Positions 19,336-30,681 of a stretch of 37,235 bases of DNA are shown piece after piece; the stretch's first letter is position 1, and the number at the start of each line of letters is the position of its first letter. The notes under the pieces were generated by a model that ran no database searches, had not been told where the DNA came from, and saw only the letters and a list, made by a program, of their open reading frames with translations. The stretch comes from Desulfobulbaceae bacterium (lineage in GTDB: Bacteria; Desulfobacterota; Desulfobulbia; Desulfobulbales; Desulfobulbaceae): positions 1 to 37,235 of the forward strand of contig JAAYIE010000094.1 in assembly GCA_012744275.1 (NCBI GenBank), in the 5' to 3' direction. A program made the translations under genes and the position numbers.

Positions 19336-19845
19336 ATGGCAATACGAACTATCCTTACCTACCCACATCCGGTGCTGCGACAGAAGGCGGCTCCGGTAAT
19401 CGAATTTGACGACAAGCTCAAAGAGCTGGTGGCCGACATGGGGGAAACGATGTTTGCGGCACCTGGTGTTGGACTGGCCGCCAATCAGATCGGTGTCCCC
19501 CTGCAGGTGGTGGTGATCGAGCAATCCACAGCAGAAAATACGAGTTTCATGGCTCTGATCAACCCCGTTCTTTCCAATGGTGAAGGCAGTGTGGTGGATG
19601 ACGAAGGCTGTTTGAGTGTGAGGGAATGCCAAGCCAAGGTCAAACGTTTCCGCAAAATCCATGTCACTGCCCAGGATGTAGAGGGTAGACCCATCGAATT
19701 TGACGCCGAAGATCGTTTTGCCCGTATCATCCAACACGAGGTCGATCACCTGCTCGGCACACTCTTCATCGACCGTATCAGCCCACTTAAGCGGTCGCTG
19801 TACAAAAAAAAACTTAAAAAAATTTTGGAACAGGACGAAGAATGA
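19336..19845 (+). CDS. def: Peptide deformylase
   Basis: 169 residues. All three family motifs are intact: GVGLAANQIG (motif 1), DEGCLS with the metal-binding Cys (motif 2) and QHEVDHLLG, the HExxH helix (motif 3). It removes the formyl group from nascent N-terminal methionine using Fe2+ or a similar metal. The Lys-rich C-terminus (SLYKKKLKKILEQDEE) is usual for this type. Its stop overlaps the fmt start (ATGA), pairing the enzyme that adds formyl to initiator tRNA with the one that removes it. Confidence 0.97.
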   Translation: MAIRTILTYPHPVLRQKAAPVIEFDDKLKELVADMGETMFAAPGVGLAANQIGVPLQVVVIEQSTAENTSFMALINPVLSNGEGSVVDDEGCLSVRECQAKVKRFRKIHVTAQDVEGRPIEFDAEDRFARIIQHEVDHLLGTLFIDRISPLKRSLYKKKLKKILEQDEE

Positions 19846-20783
19846 CGCGCGCACTCCGTCTTATCTTCATGGGGACGCCGGATTTTGCTGTTCCATCCCT
19901 TGAGGCGCTTCTGTACAGCCCGGATGCCGTTGTTGCGGTGATCTGTCAGCCGGATAGGCCGCGGGGCCGTGGTAAAAAGCTGGAACCTCCGCCGGTCAAA
20001 CGGCTGGCCATGGCCCATGGCCTACCCGTTCTTCAGCCCGGCTCGGTTAAAGATGATGGTTTTGTCACAACGCTTGCCCACTTGCAGCCCGATCTCCTGG
20101 TGGTGGTAGCCTATGGCCAGATTTTACCCGAGACCGTGCTTACCCTTGCCCCTTTGGGGGCAATCAATGTGCATGGATCTTTGCTGCCGAAGTACCGGGG
20201 TGCTGCCCCTATTCAATGGGCGATTATGAATGGCGATACAGAAAGTGGGGTCACCATCATGCAACTGGATAGAGGTATGGATACCGGCCCAATGCTTCTT
20301 GCTGCCAGGGAAATTATTCGACCCCATGACACGGCCGGCACCCTGGCCGAACGCCTGGCAAAGCTGGGTGCTCAGACTGTGGTGCGGGCAATTGATGGTT
20401 TGAAAAAAGGTGAAATACATCCCAAAGAGCAGGACCATGCCCTGGCCAGTTATGCTCCCATGCTGACCAAGTCCCAGGGTCATGTGGACTGGACACTATC
20501 TGCTGCCCGTCTGCACTGTCAGATCAGGGGGCTAGATCCCTGGCCTTCGGCCTATGGATTTCTTGATGGAGTACGCTACCGTTTTTTTGTGCCAGAATGT
20601 ATGGGCAAAAAGAGCAGTGAAGCACCGGGCACCATCTGCCGTGCAGACCAGAACGGCCTATTCGTCGCTACCGGTGACGGTATTCTCTGCCTCCATGAAA
20701 TACAGCCCGAAGGAAAGAAGCGTATGCCGGTAGCTGCCTGCCTGCACGGAAACCCACTCCAGCCGGGACAAATGTTTACCTGA
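19842..20783 (+). CDS. fmt: Methionyl-tRNA formyltransferase
   Basis: 313 residues, standard length. The N-terminal domain has FMGTPDFAVPSLEAL and the catalytic region INVHGSLLPKYRGAAPIQWA with the conserved Asn and His, then MDTGPML carrying the catalytic Asp. The C-terminal OB-like domain binds the tRNA acceptor. It formylates Met-tRNAfMet from 10-formyltetrahydrofolate. It overlaps def by four bases and its TGA overlaps the larC ATG by one base, so the set is tightly coupled. Confidence 0.97.
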   Translation: MTRALRLIFMGTPDFAVPSLEALLYSPDAVVAVICQPDRPRGRGKKLEPPPVKRLAMAHGLPVLQPGSVKDDGFVTTLAHLQPDLLVVVAYGQILPETVLTLAPLGAINVHGSLLPKYRGAAPIQWAIMNGDTESGVTIMQLDRGMDTGPMLLAAREIIRPHDTAGTLAERLAKLGAQTVVRAIDGLKKGEIHPKEQDHALASYAPMLTKSQGHVDWTLSAARLHCQIRGLDPWPSAYGFLDGVRYRFFVPECMGKKSSEAPGTICRADQNGLFVATGDGILCLHEIQPEGKKRMPVAACLHGNPLQPGQMFT

Positions 20784-21997
20784 TGCGTGTAGCGTATCTT
20801 GACTGTTTTTCGGGTATCAGCGGGGACATGTTTTTGGGTGCCCTGTTGGATGCCGGCTTCCCTGCCGAGGCGCTGGAAGATATCTATGCAGCCCTTGGCC
20901 TGGACGGCATCAGCCTGCACCAGCAGCAACTGCTGGTGCAGGGTATTAGCGCTGTACGGGTGGACATCCAGTGCGCAGAAGGGCACCATCACCGCGGACT
21001 CAAAGAGATTACCGTTATACTTGAGCAGGCGCAACTTGCCCCGGAGGTGCGAAATGGCGCTCTGCGCGTTTTTAGCAAGCTGGCGCAGGCAGAAGCCGCA
21101 GTGCATGGCACGAGTGTCGATGCCGTGCATTTCCACGAAGTCGGCGCCCTGGACGCCATCGCCGATATTGTGGGTTGCGTGGCTGGTGTGCAGCATCTTG
21201 GCATTGAACGTCTGGTCTGCTCACCTCTGCCCATGCCCAGGGGGTGGGTGCAGGCGGCCCACGGCTTTTTGCCGCTTCCTGCTCCGGCTGTGCTGCGTTT
21301 ACTTGAAGGTATGCCGGTATACGGCCTGAACCTTTCTCAGGAATTGATTACACCCACTGGAGCCGCTTTGGTGGCAGGTTTGGTGGATGAGTTTGGCCCC
21401 ATGCCCGCCATGCAGCTCGAGGGCAGCGGCCATGGTGCAGGCTCCATGGAACGGGAAGATGGCCGCCCCAATCTGCTGCGACTGGTGATCGGTACGGGAG
21501 AGCAGGTGGAGACAGCAGATTACGTTGACGTTCTTGAGACGCATATAGACGACTGGAATCCTGAGTTTTGGCCGTATGTGAGTGAGCGACTGATGGCAAG
21601 CGGTGCGCTTGACGTGTGCCTTATTCCTATGCAGATGAAAAAAGGTCGCCCTGGTTTTCTTCTGCGCGTGCTCTGCGAGACAGCGCAGCGGCAGCAGCTG
21701 GCGGAAATCATCCTGAGTGAAACCAGCGCCATTGGTTTGCGCTGGCGGCGGGAAGAACGCATGCTTCTGCCGCGCGAGGCGATCATAGTTACCACCAGAT
21801 TGGGTGCAGTGGCGGCCAAGCGAATCAGCACGCCCACAGGGGTGGTGGTCACACCGGAATACGAAGACTGTCGCAGGGTGGCTGCAGCACAGCAGGTGCC
21901 GCTGCGCGCAGTGTACGCTGCCTGCGCTGCGGCAATACCGAATCAAGTCGAGCCGGGGCACAATCCGATACATTCCCGCGAAGGTGAAAGTAAATAA
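20783..21997 (+). CDS. larC: LarC-family nickel insertion protein
   Basis: 404 residues. The N-terminal AYLDCFSGISGDMFLGALLDAG signature, the metal-binding histidine run EGHHHRGLKEI (about residue 67), DAVHFHEVGALDAIADI and ITPTGAAL, LETHIDDWNPE (C-terminal domain) identify LarC. In Lactobacillus LarC is a CTP-dependent cyclometallase adding Ni to the pincer cofactor of lactate racemase; there it is made as two ORFs by frameshift, here as one ORF. LarB, LarE and LarA are not in the window. It follows fmt directly and precedes pgpA by 12 bases. Whether a LarA-like enzyme is served is inference. Confidence 0.9.
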   Translation: MRVAYLDCFSGISGDMFLGALLDAGFPAEALEDIYAALGLDGISLHQQQLLVQGISAVRVDIQCAEGHHHRGLKEITVILEQAQLAPEVRNGALRVFSKLAQAEAAVHGTSVDAVHFHEVGALDAIADIVGCVAGVQHLGIERLVCSPLPMPRGWVQAAHGFLPLPAPAVLRLLEGMPVYGLNLSQELITPTGAALVAGLVDEFGPMPAMQLEGSGHGAGSMEREDGRPNLLRLVIGTGEQVETADYVDVLETHIDDWNPEFWPYVSERLMASGALDVCLIPMQMKKGRPGFLLRVLCETAQRQQLAEIILSETSAIGLRWRREERMLLPREAIIVTTRLGAVAAKRISTPTGVVVTPEYEDCRRVAAAQQVPLRAVYAACAAAIPNQVEPGHNPIHSREGESK

Positions 21998-22009
21998 GCA
22001 GGGGCTAGC

Positions 22010-22477
22010 GTGGATAGACTCTTTCTTTTTATCGCCACCGGTGCAGGCAGTGGCTATCTGCCCAAGGCGCCAGGTACCTGGGCCTCAGCCCTGACAGTCC
22101 TGCTCTGGCTGCTGGCTGCCAATTTCATTTCTTTTGGCTTGACTCCGTACCTTTGTTTTGTGGCGACAATATGTTGCCTTGGTGTGGTCAGCGCCGGTGC
22201 GGCAGAAAAACTGGTCGATCGCCCTGACCCGGGGCTGGTGGTGATTGATGAGGTGGCGGGGCAGCTGATTGCCTTAAGTGCGGCGCCTGCACATCCGCTG
22301 GCTGCACTGGCTGGTTTTGTTCTCTTTCGTATTTTTGACATATTCAAGCCTTTTCCTATCCGCTGGCTGGACCAGCATATCCATGGCGGCTTGGGCATCA
22401 TGCTGGACGATATACTGGCCGGCCTCTACGCCCTGTTTGCCTTGCAGTTGGGCCTGTATCTGCTCAAAATTTACTGA
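22010..22477 (+). CDS. pgpA: Phosphatidylglycerophosphatase A
   Basis: 155 residues from a GTG at 22010 with AGGGG a few bases upstream. Motifs: GSGYLPKAPGTWAS near the N-terminus, DPGLVVIDEVAGQLIAL in the middle and FRIFDIFKPFPIRWLD, all diagnostic of PgpA. Three to four membrane helices. It dephosphorylates phosphatidylglycerophosphate to phosphatidylglycerol at the inner membrane and belongs to the same lipid pathway as plsY and dgkA, coded nearby in other operons. It lies 12 bases after larC. Confidence 0.94.
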   Translation: MDRLFLFIATGAGSGYLPKAPGTWASALTVLLWLLAANFISFGLTPYLCFVATICCLGVVSAGAAEKLVDRPDPGLVVIDEVAGQLIALSAAPAHPLAALAGFVLFRIFDIFKPFPIRWLDQHIHGGLGIMLDDILAGLYALFALQLGLYLLKIY

Positions 22478-22502
22478 TCGTCTGTGGTCGATCTATATAC
22501 GA

Positions 22503-23315
22503 ATGGGCCACATTGATTTTCATACCCATGCCTTCCCGGATGCCCTCGCCCTCCGGGCCATAAGCTCTCTGGAGGTGAGCGGCAATATCAGGGCCTATGG
22601 CGAGGGCACCATCCAGAGTCTGCTTGCCTCCATGGATGCAGCTGGTATTGAACAGTCGGTGCTCTGTTCCATTGCCACCCGGCCAGGCCAGTTTGCCGAT
22701 ATCCTGCAATGGTCTCTTGCCATCCGCAGCGATCGCATTATCCCTCTGCCCTCGGTGCATCCGCAGGACGAACAGCTCCTTGAGCATGTGCAACTGGTGC
22801 ATGCGCAGGGCTTTGCCGGTATCAAGATGCATTCCTACTATCAGAATTATTTTCTGGATGATCCGGCGCTTTTTCCCCTGTACGACATACTGGGTGAACT
22901 CGGCATGCTGCTGGTTATCCACGCGGGTTATGATATTGCTTTCCCGAGGGAGCGCAGAGCCGATCCGGCCCGCATCGACTGGATTACCCGGCGCTGGCCC
23001 AAGCTGAAGCTGATTGCCACCCATGTGGGCGGCTGGGAGGAGTGGGATGAGGTTGAACGCCTGCTCATTGGCAGGCCAGTGTATCTGGAGCTATCCTTTG
23101 GTGCAGATTTTATGCCAGCCGAGCGCTTAAAACGCCTCTTGCTGGCCCATCCACAGGAATACCTGCTCTTCGGTTCAGATTCGCCCTGGACAGATCAGAA
23201 GAAAAGTTTGGAGGCCCTGCGCAACCTGGATTTGCCGCAGAACCTGTTTGAGCGTATTACCAGCGGCAATGCCCGCCGTCTTTTGCGCAGCTTGGGCAGG
23301 CATTGCCAATCCTGA
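22503..23315 (+). CDS. Amidohydrolase-family TIM-barrel hydrolase
   Basis: 270 residues from the ATG at 22503; the frame continues upstream only through pgpA in another frame. No strong ribosome site is visible, so coupling to pgpA (25 bases upstream) is likely. The metal motif HIDFHTHAFP (H-x-H), FAGIKMHSYYQNYFLDD, VIHAGYD, IATHVGGW and FGSDSPWTD match the amidohydrolase-2 (decarboxylase/lactonase-like) group, with the final Asp as catalytic base. Substrate unknown. It ends six bases from the stop of convergent dapL, without room for a terminator between them. Confidence 0.85.
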   Translation: MGHIDFHTHAFPDALALRAISSLEVSGNIRAYGEGTIQSLLASMDAAGIEQSVLCSIATRPGQFADILQWSLAIRSDRIIPLPSVHPQDEQLLEHVQLVHAQGFAGIKMHSYYQNYFLDDPALFPLYDILGELGMLLVIHAGYDIAFPRERRADPARIDWITRRWPKLKLIATHVGGWEEWDEVERLLIGRPVYLELSFGADFMPAERLKRLLLAHPQEYLLFGSDSPWTDQKKSLEALRNLDLPQNLFERITSGNARRLLRSLGRHCQS

Positions 23316-23321
23316 AGACAA

Positions 23322-24548
23322 TTATTTGGCAAGGGCTGTGGCGAGGCGCTCCATGGCCTTCTCCACGTTAGCCGTTGAGTTGAAGGCGGAAAGACGGATA
23401 TAGCCCTGACCACACCTGCCAAACCCTGCTCCGGGCGTGCACACTACCCCGGCCTTCTCCAGCAGTTCATCAAAAAACTCCCAGGAATCGCGCTCGCTCT
23501 GCACCCAGATGTAGGGGGCATTATCGCCGCCAACATGGGCATAGCCAAGTTTCGCCATGGCCTGGGAGATCAGGCGCGCATTGTCCAGATAACCGTCAAT
23601 CAGGGCCTTGCATTCCGCCTTACCCTGTTCTGAATAGACTGCCTCAGCCGCCCGCTGCACCGGATATGATACGCCGTTGAATTTCGTGCTGTGGCGCCGA
23701 TTCCAGAGGGCGTGCAGGCTATGGGCGGTACCGCTGCGGTCGTACGCCATGCAGTCTTTGGGCACCACGGTATAGGCACAGCGGGTGCCGGTGAAGCCAG
23801 CGCTTTTAGAAAAACTGCGGAACTCGATGGCAACCTGACGTGCGCCTTCAATTTCATAAATAGAATGGGGCAGGCTGTTGTCACGGATGAAGGCCTCGTA
23901 GGCGGCGTCAAAGAGGATCAGTGCCTTGTGCTCGCGAGCGTAGTCCACCCAGGCTTGCAGTTGCGCTTTGCTGATGGTGGAGCCGGTGGGGTTGTTGGGA
24001 AAGCAAAGGTAGATGAGATCCACCGGTTCTCTGGGCAGGCTGGGCACATAACCGTTTTTTGCGGTGGAGTCCAGATACACCAGACCCTGGTAGCGGCCGT
24101 CCTGAAAAGCGCCGGTGCGGCCAGCCATGACATTGGTATCCAGATACACCGGATACACAGGGTCCGGAATGGCTACTCGGGCATCAAGGGCAAAGAGTTC
24201 CTGGATGTTGCCGGTATCGCATTTGGCCCCATCGGAGATGAAGATTTCGTCGGCACTGACATCGGCTCCACGTGCCTGAAAATCGTTAGCGGCAATAACC
24301 TCCCGCAAAAACGCATAGCCCTGCTCCGGACCGTAACCACGAAAACCACTGGTCGTAGCCATTTCGTCAATTGCAGCATGGAAGGCCGTGATACAGGCAG
24401 GCGGCAGCGGATTGGTCACATCGCCGATGCCCATTTTAATGATTTCGCGCTCAGGATGTTTTTCCTGAAAGGCCGCGACCCGGCGTGCGATGTCTGAAAA
24501 CAGGTAGGAGGCCTGCAGTTTGAGATAATGTTCGTTGATGTGCAGCAT
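23322..24548 (-). CDS. dapL: LL-diaminopimelate aminotransferase
   Basis: 408 residues from the ATG at 24548, the usual length; a TTG at 24587 would add 13 residues without similarity. It is a fold-type I PLP enzyme: [12 protein letters not shown] holds the Schiff-base lysine (K248), and [37 protein letters not shown] and FPNNPTGS are DapL signatures. It makes LL-diaminopimelate from tetrahydrodipicolinate in one step, bypassing DapD/C/E, a variant typical of Chlamydiae, cyanobacteria, plants and many anaerobic Desulfobacterota. It lies 149 bases after lptC; a separate promoter is possible. Confidence 0.95.
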   Translation of the reverse strand: MLHINEHYLKLQASYLFSDIARRVAAFQEKHPEREIIKMGIGDVTNPLPPACITAFHAAIDEMATTSGFRGYGPEQGYAFLREVIAANDFQARGADVSADEIFISDGAKCDTGNIQELFALDARVAIPDPVYPVYLDTNVMAGRTGAFQDGRYQGLVYLDSTAKNGYVPSLPREPVDLIYLCFPNNPTGSTISKAQLQAWVDYAREHKALILFDAAYEAFIRDNSLPHSIYEIEGARQVAIEFRSFSKSAGFTGTRCAYTVVPKDCMAYDRSGTAHSLHALWNRRHSTKFNGVSYPVQRAAEAVYSEQGKAECKALIDGYLDNARLISQAMAKLGYAHVGGDNAPYIWVQSERDSWEFFDELLEKAGVVCTPGAGFGRCGQGYIRLSAFNSTANVEKAMERLATALAK

Positions 24549-24697
24549 TACAGTTCCGTGATATTGAGGGAAAACAGATAATTCCAATTCAGTATTACAG
24601 CGCCCTTACGTGCCTGGCTTTGGAAAATGCTCCGCAATGTATCTTGTAGGTACCTCAGCGGCACATTGAGCATCTTTGCTCTGGAATTGGCATGGGG

Positions 24698-25267
24698 CTA
24701 CAGTTTCACACGCACTCGCTCGCCGAAATCATAGCCATCGGTTGAAAGATCATAATCCATACTGCCGGCATTCAGGTGGAAATCTTCGGTGATGATTTCC
24801 ACCGGGCCGGGGCTGTGTGCCATTTTGGTGGCGTCGTAGTAGTGCAGCAGCTCAGTGCGCAACTCCTCACGCTGGCGGGGCTTGCTTATGCGCACTTTGT
24901 CCATGAGTATCAGCTCGCGCGCCTCCACCAGATAGCGGCCCCGCTCACTGACCACATTGGTGGGCTCCCGCTCTGTGCCGATGTACATGGCATTGACAGC
25001 AACCATCTCAATTTCATTGTCCTGCTCACCGGTGTAAGCCTGTTTGGCATCGATTTGCCATTCTTCCTTGCCTTTGCTGGTAAGGGTGATGGAGACTGAA
25101 TCCATGGTGAAATTCTGGATAGGAGTCGTGGATACCTGGCCGCTGAATCTGGGATCATAGCCGCCGCGCGGTGCAAGGAATCGGCTCAGCGGTGGCAGCC
25201 AGAGCGGCGTGGTGACAAAAAATACCAGAGGCAGCAGCCATAAAAGGTTGCGGGGCGAATGGCTCAT
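24698..25267 (-). CDS. lptC: LPS export protein LptC-like
   Basis: 189 residues. One N-terminal membrane helix (about 8-27, LLWLLPLVFFVTTPLWL) anchors a periplasmic beta-jellyroll domain of the LptC/YrbK family: FTMDSVSITLTSKGKEEW, then SERGRYLVEARELILMDKV, and NAGSMDYDLSTD near the end. LptC passes lipopolysaccharide from the LptBFG transporter to LptA. It overlaps kdsC by four bases (ATGA), the classic kdsC-lptC neighbour pair. lptA and lptB, which usually follow, are absent here; dapL follows instead. Confidence 0.85.
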   Translation of the reverse strand: MSHSPRNLLWLLPLVFFVTTPLWLPPLSRFLAPRGGYDPRFSGQVSTTPIQNFTMDSVSITLTSKGKEEWQIDAKQAYTGEQDNEIEMVAVNAMYIGTEREPTNVVSERGRYLVEARELILMDKVRISKPRQREELRTELLHYYDATKMAHSPGPVEIITEDFHLNAGSMDYDLSTDGYDFGERVRVKL

Positions 25268-25851
25268 CGATCAAACCCTGTAAGCAGTTGAGCATGCAGT
25301 CCCTGGGCTTCCAGCAGAAGATCGCAGAGCTCGCGCACTGCGCCTTCGCCGCCCTTGCGCTGGGTAACAAAATGGACCCGGCGCCTGACTTCAGGTACTG
25401 CATTAGCCGGGGCAGCTGCTAACCCCACCCGGTTGAGCAGTGGCAAATCCATCCAGTCGTCCCCCATGTAGGCGCACTGTGCAGCCTGCAGCCCTTCCTG
25501 GCTAAGAATGTCCTCGAAAAGCGCCAGCTTGTCCTTGGCATTTTCATAGAGATGGCTCAGCTTGAGCTCGGCGGCTCGCCTTCGTACCGCCTCGGAGCTA
25601 CGACCGGTGATGATGCCGGCCGCAATACCGCTTTCCCTGAGCAGGCGCAGACCAAAACCATCCTGGGTATGGAATGATTTGATTTCTAGGCCGTCACTGC
25701 CGAAGCTGACACGGCCGTCGCTGAGCACGCCGTCCACATCGAGCAGTAACAACCGCACCGGACGGGCCAGGGACAGAGCCTGGTTCCGCTGGGACAAGCC
25801 TGTTTGCGGGTGCTGTTCGTTTATTTTTACAGCATCATCCATGTTCGTCAC
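25264..25851 (-). CDS. kdsC: 3-deoxy-D-manno-octulosonate 8-phosphate phosphatase
   Basis: 195 residues from the GTG at 25851, which overlaps the kdsA stop (GTGA); an ATG three codons later is an alternative. HAD superfamily, C0 type: nucleophile motif [13 protein letters not shown] (D38, D40), [12 protein letters not shown], the Lys in ENAKDKLA, and GDDWMDLP (130-137). The [10 protein letters not shown] tail seals the neighbour active site in the tetramer. It removes phosphate from KDO-8-P made by kdsA just upstream. Confidence 0.93.
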   Translation of the reverse strand: MTNMDDAVKINEQHPQTGLSQRNQALSLARPVRLLLLDVDGVLSDGRVSFGSDGLEIKSFHTQDGFGLRLLRESGIAAGIITGRSSEAVRRRAAELKLSHLYENAKDKLALFEDILSQEGLQAAQCAYMGDDWMDLPLLNRVGLAAAPANAVPEVRRRVHFVTQRKGGEGAVRELCDLLLEAQGLHAQLLTGFDR

Positions 25852-26717
25852 GAATCTTCGGGCTGCGTGTGGGTGAAAACGGGCGGTACAATTGCGCTGC
25901 GCACCAGTAAGAGGCTTTGCAGAAGCGGCTCCAGTTTATCCAAGGGCAGGGAGTTGGGGCCATCGCACAGGGCCTTGTCCGGATCGGGATGCACTTCCAG
26001 AAAGAGGCCGTCTATGCCAGCGGCCATTGCCGCCCGGGTGAGCAGGGGAACGAATTCGCGCTGACCGCCCGAGGAGGAGCCGGCACCGCCGGGCAGTTGC
26101 ACCGAGTGGGTACCGTCGAAGATAACAGGACAGCCAAGGCCGTGCATTACCTGGAAGGAGCGCATGTCCACCACCAGGTTATTGTAACCGAAACTGGTGC
26201 CGCGCTCGGTGAGCAGAATGTTTTTGCAGCCTGCCTCACGCAGTTTGCCGACCACATGCGCCATATCCCAGGGAGCCACAAATTGGCCCTTTTTTACATT
26301 GACCACCTTGCCGGTTGCTGCAGCGGCTAGGAGCAGGTCAGTTTGACGGCAGAGAAAGGCGGGAATCTGGATAATATCCAACACCTCGCCTGCGGGCCCG
26401 GCCTGGGCAGACTCGTGGATGTCAGAGACAATGGGGACATGCAGGTCTGTACGCAATTGCCCCAGAATACGCAAGCCTTCGCTTAGGCCCGGCCCACGGA
26501 AGGAAGTGATGGAGGTGCGGTTTGCCTTGTCAAAGGATGCTTTAAAAATAAAGGAAATACCAAGCCGGTTGCAGATAGCCTTGACCTCCGTTGCCACCTC
26601 GCGCGCCATGGCCTCGTTTTCCAGCACGCAGGGACCAGCCAGGAGCACAAGGGGCTGGCCCGGACCGATACGCAGGCTCTCTCCGGGAAATGGAGTGAAA
26701 ACTACGGGTTGTATCAT
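25848..26717 (-). CDS. kdsA: 2-dehydro-3-deoxyphosphooctonate aldolase (KDO-8-P synthase)
   Basis: 289 residues, TIM barrel. It condenses phosphoenolpyruvate with arabinose-5-phosphate. Signatures: [53 protein letters not shown] and [15 protein letters not shown]. The residue at the metal-site position is Cys (C30 in AGPC), not the Asn of the E. coli enzyme, so it should be the metal-dependent class known from Aquifex. It follows pyrG by 18 bases; pyrG supplies CTP for KDO activation. Confidence 0.96.
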   Translation of the reverse strand: MIQPVVFTPFPGESLRIGPGQPLVLLAGPCVLENEAMAREVATEVKAICNRLGISFIFKASFDKANRTSITSFRGPGLSEGLRILGQLRTDLHVPIVSDIHESAQAGPAGEVLDIIQIPAFLCRQTDLLLAAAATGKVVNVKKGQFVAPWDMAHVVGKLREAGCKNILLTERGTSFGYNNLVVDMRSFQVMHGLGCPVIFDGTHSVQLPGGAGSSSGGQREFVPLLTRAAMAAGIDGLFLEVHPDPDKALCDGPNSLPLDKLEPLLQSLLLVRSAIVPPVFTHTQPEDS

Positions 26718-26735
26718 GAAGTATCTGATGCTGTT

Positions 26736-28681
<1,946 letters not shown>

Positions 28682-29128
28682 TTACTCGCCCCAGGCAAAT
28701 CGGCACAGGCGCACAAGCTCCTTTTGTTGTGCTTGGTTTAAACTGGTGAAGGGAGAATTGTCGTAGGTGGTATCGCGGTTCTCCACTACCAGCACCTGGG
28801 CTTCCGTACTCAGGGTGTGGGTGTGCCAGACACCCCGGCGTACGTTGTACAGCAGACCGGGGCGCAGATCCTCCGCGTAGATGCTGTCAACCGAGTCTGT
28901 GCCATTACCGATAAAGAGCAGACATCTTCCCTTAAGCAGAACAAAGACCTCATTGGTTTCGTTATGGCGCTGCATGGTGTCAAGCGCCATGATATCCAGT
29001 TCAGGGCTGTAGTTGAGCAGGGCGACCCGCCATGCTCCGTAATCAACCATCGGCTTGTAACCGTTTTGCCGGTGGCTGTGTATGCTGAGCAGGTGCGCGG
29101 GCGCAGAGGTACTGTGATGCGAGTTCAT
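28682..29128 (-). CDS. Cupin-fold protein
   Basis: 148 residues. The middle holds the two cupin motifs: QRHNETNEVFVLLKG (His, Glu, Gly of motif 1) and RRGVWHTHTLS (His of motif 2), with a single jellyroll. The first 26 residues are Ser/His-rich and may not be translated; an internal ATG before VDYGAWRVALLNY would give about 122 residues. No enzyme activity can be assigned. It starts 18 bases after the ABC ATPase stop and is the last gene of the transporter operon, so a role in metabolism or sensing of the imported compound is plausible. Confidence 0.78.
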   Translation of the reverse strand: MNSHHSTSAPAHLLSIHSHRQNGYKPMVDYGAWRVALLNYSPELDIMALDTMQRHNETNEVFVLLKGRCLLFIGNGTDSVDSIYAEDLRPGLLYNVRRGVWHTHTLSTEAQVLVVENRDTTYDNSPFTSLNQAQQKELVRLCRFAWGE

Positions 29129-29146
29129 GCGAGTGGCTGCGGCAGT

Positions 29147-29887
29147 TTATAGAATCTGTTGCAGAAAGAGCTGGATACGCGGGTTGCCGGAACTGTTGAA
29201 AAAGACCTTTGGTGGGTGGTCAGAAATGATCTTGCCTTGATCCATGAAGAGAATGCGGTCGGCCACTTCGCGCGCAAAACCCATTTCATGGGTGACTACT
29301 ACCATGGTCATGCCCTCCCTGGCAAGCGTGGTCATAACTTCCAGCACCTCGTTGATCATCTCAGGATCAAGGGCCGAGGTGGGCTCGTCGAAGAGCATAA
29401 TCTTGGGCTCCATGGCCAGGGCGCGGGCAATAGCCACCCGTTGTTGCTGGCCGCCGGAAAGCTGAACCGGGTAGTGCTCACTGCGGTCGCTCATCCCTAC
29501 CTTGGCCAAAAGAGCGCGGGCCTTTTCTTCGGCTTGAGCTGGTGGCTGATTCTTTAACTTGATGGGGGCCAGGGTGAGATTTTGCAGGGCAGTCTTGTGC
29601 CGGAACAGATTGAAATTTTGGAAGACCATGCCCACTTCCATACGGATGGTATTGATGTTCTCCGTGGGAGCGTACAGGTCGTGGCCATCAATGCAGATGG
29701 AGCCGCTGTCAATGGTTTCCAGGCGGTTGATGCTGCGCAGGAGAGTGGACTTGCCCGAGCCGGATGGGCCAATGATCACGATTTTTTCGCCGGCGTGGAT
29801 GTCCAGATTGATATTGCAGAGTGCCTGAAACGCTCCAAAGGATTTGTTGACCGCGCGCAGTCGGATGATGGGATCAACGGCGTTCAT
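29147..29887 (-). CDS. Polar amino acid ABC transporter, ATP-binding protein (GlnQ/HisP type)
   Basis: 246 residues. All ABC motifs are intact: Walker [11 protein letters not shown]-loop in [11 protein letters not shown], signature [15 protein letters not shown], Walker [15 protein letters not shown] and switch VTHEM. The sequence is of the polar amino acid uptake class. It powers import through the permease encoded just upstream, whose stop it overlaps by 14 bases. Only one permease gene is seen, so the membrane part is probably a homodimer. Confidence 0.95.
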   Translation of the reverse strand: MNAVDPIIRLRAVNKSFGAFQALCNINLDIHAGEKIVIIGPSGSGKSTLLRSINRLETIDSGSICIDGHDLYAPTENINTIRMEVGMVFQNFNLFRHKTALQNLTLAPIKLKNQPPAQAEEKARALLAKVGMSDRSEHYPVQLSGGQQQRVAIARALAMEPKIMLFDEPTSALDPEMINEVLEVMTTLAREGMTMVVVTHEMGFAREVADRILFMDQGKIISDHPPKVFFNSSGNPRIQLFLQQIL

Positions 29888-30662
29888 AGTGACTCAGTCG
29901 GTATTCCATGATGCTGATTCCTTTAGAAAGAATCAGGGTGATGAGCAGATAAACCAGGGCGATAATGGTGTAGGTTTCAAAGTAGTTGAAACTCTCGGCC
30001 GCGTATTCGCGTCCGCGCCGCAGGATATCGGACACCGCCAGGATGGATACCAGCGAAGTGTCTTTCAAGAGCGCAATGAACTCGTTGCCCACCGGCGGCA
30101 AAATGGTGCGCCATGCCTGGGGTAAAACAATATACATCATGGTTTGGTGTCGGCTGAAACCCAGCGAGCGCGAGGCCTCGGACTGGCCACGGTCGATGGA
30201 TTTGATCCCCGCGCGGATTACCTCCCCCATGTAGGCGCCGTAGCAGAAAGCCATGGCAATGATGGCTGCTGCGATGTCCGGTACCCGCACTATCCGGCCC
30301 AGGGCAAAGTAGATATAGAACAGCTGGACCAGAAGCGGGATGCCGCGTACCACCTCAACATAGAGAGAGGCGATCAGGTTGATGATACGGTTGCGGGAAA
30401 TACGGCCAAGGCCGGTGAGCAGGCCGATGATGATGGCCAAAATTATGGAGGATACAGTCACCTTGAAGGTGATGACCACTCCATCGGGTATAAAGCGGAC
30501 GATAGCAAGGTACGGATCCGGCTTGAGCAGTGGCAGCAGAATTAGAAGTGACACGGCGCCAGTAAGCGCAATCCACCAGGCGGAGACCAGACCTCGATCA
30601 TCGCGGCGGGGGATGGCTGCACCATCTCCCACCTCGATCTGGCTGCTTTTTTGTTCGTTCAT
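29874..30662 (-). CDS. Polar amino acid ABC transporter, permease (HisM/GlnP type)
   Basis: 262 residues from the ATG at 30662; a TTG at 30692 overlapping the binding-protein gene would add ten. A first membrane helix (about 25-45) precedes the BPD_transp_1 domain with about five helices. The HEQ-type signature [19 protein letters not shown] at the start of the domain and the EAA loop [14 protein letters not shown] are those of amino acid permeases. It lies between the binding-protein and ATPase genes. Confidence 0.94.
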   Translation of the reverse strand: MNEQKSSQIEVGDGAAIPRRDDRGLVSAWWIALTGAVSLLILLPLLKPDPYLAIVRFIPDGVVITFKVTVSSIILAIIIGLLTGLGRISRNRIINLIASLYVEVVRGIPLLVQLFYIYFALGRIVRVPDIAAAIIAMAFCYGAYMGEVIRAGIKSIDRGQSEASRSLGFSRHQTMMYIVLPQAWRTILPPVGNEFIALLKDTSLVSILAVSDILRRGREYAAESFNYFETYTIIALVYLLITLILSKGISIMEYRLSHYERR

Positions 30663-30681
30663 AATGGCGTAGATTGCCTGG

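Noticed and set aside
22278-22502. Upstream extension of the amidohydrolase gene
   Set aside because: It overlaps pgpA in another frame and its residues do not resemble the amidohydrolase family; the ATG at 22503 directly precedes the metal motif.
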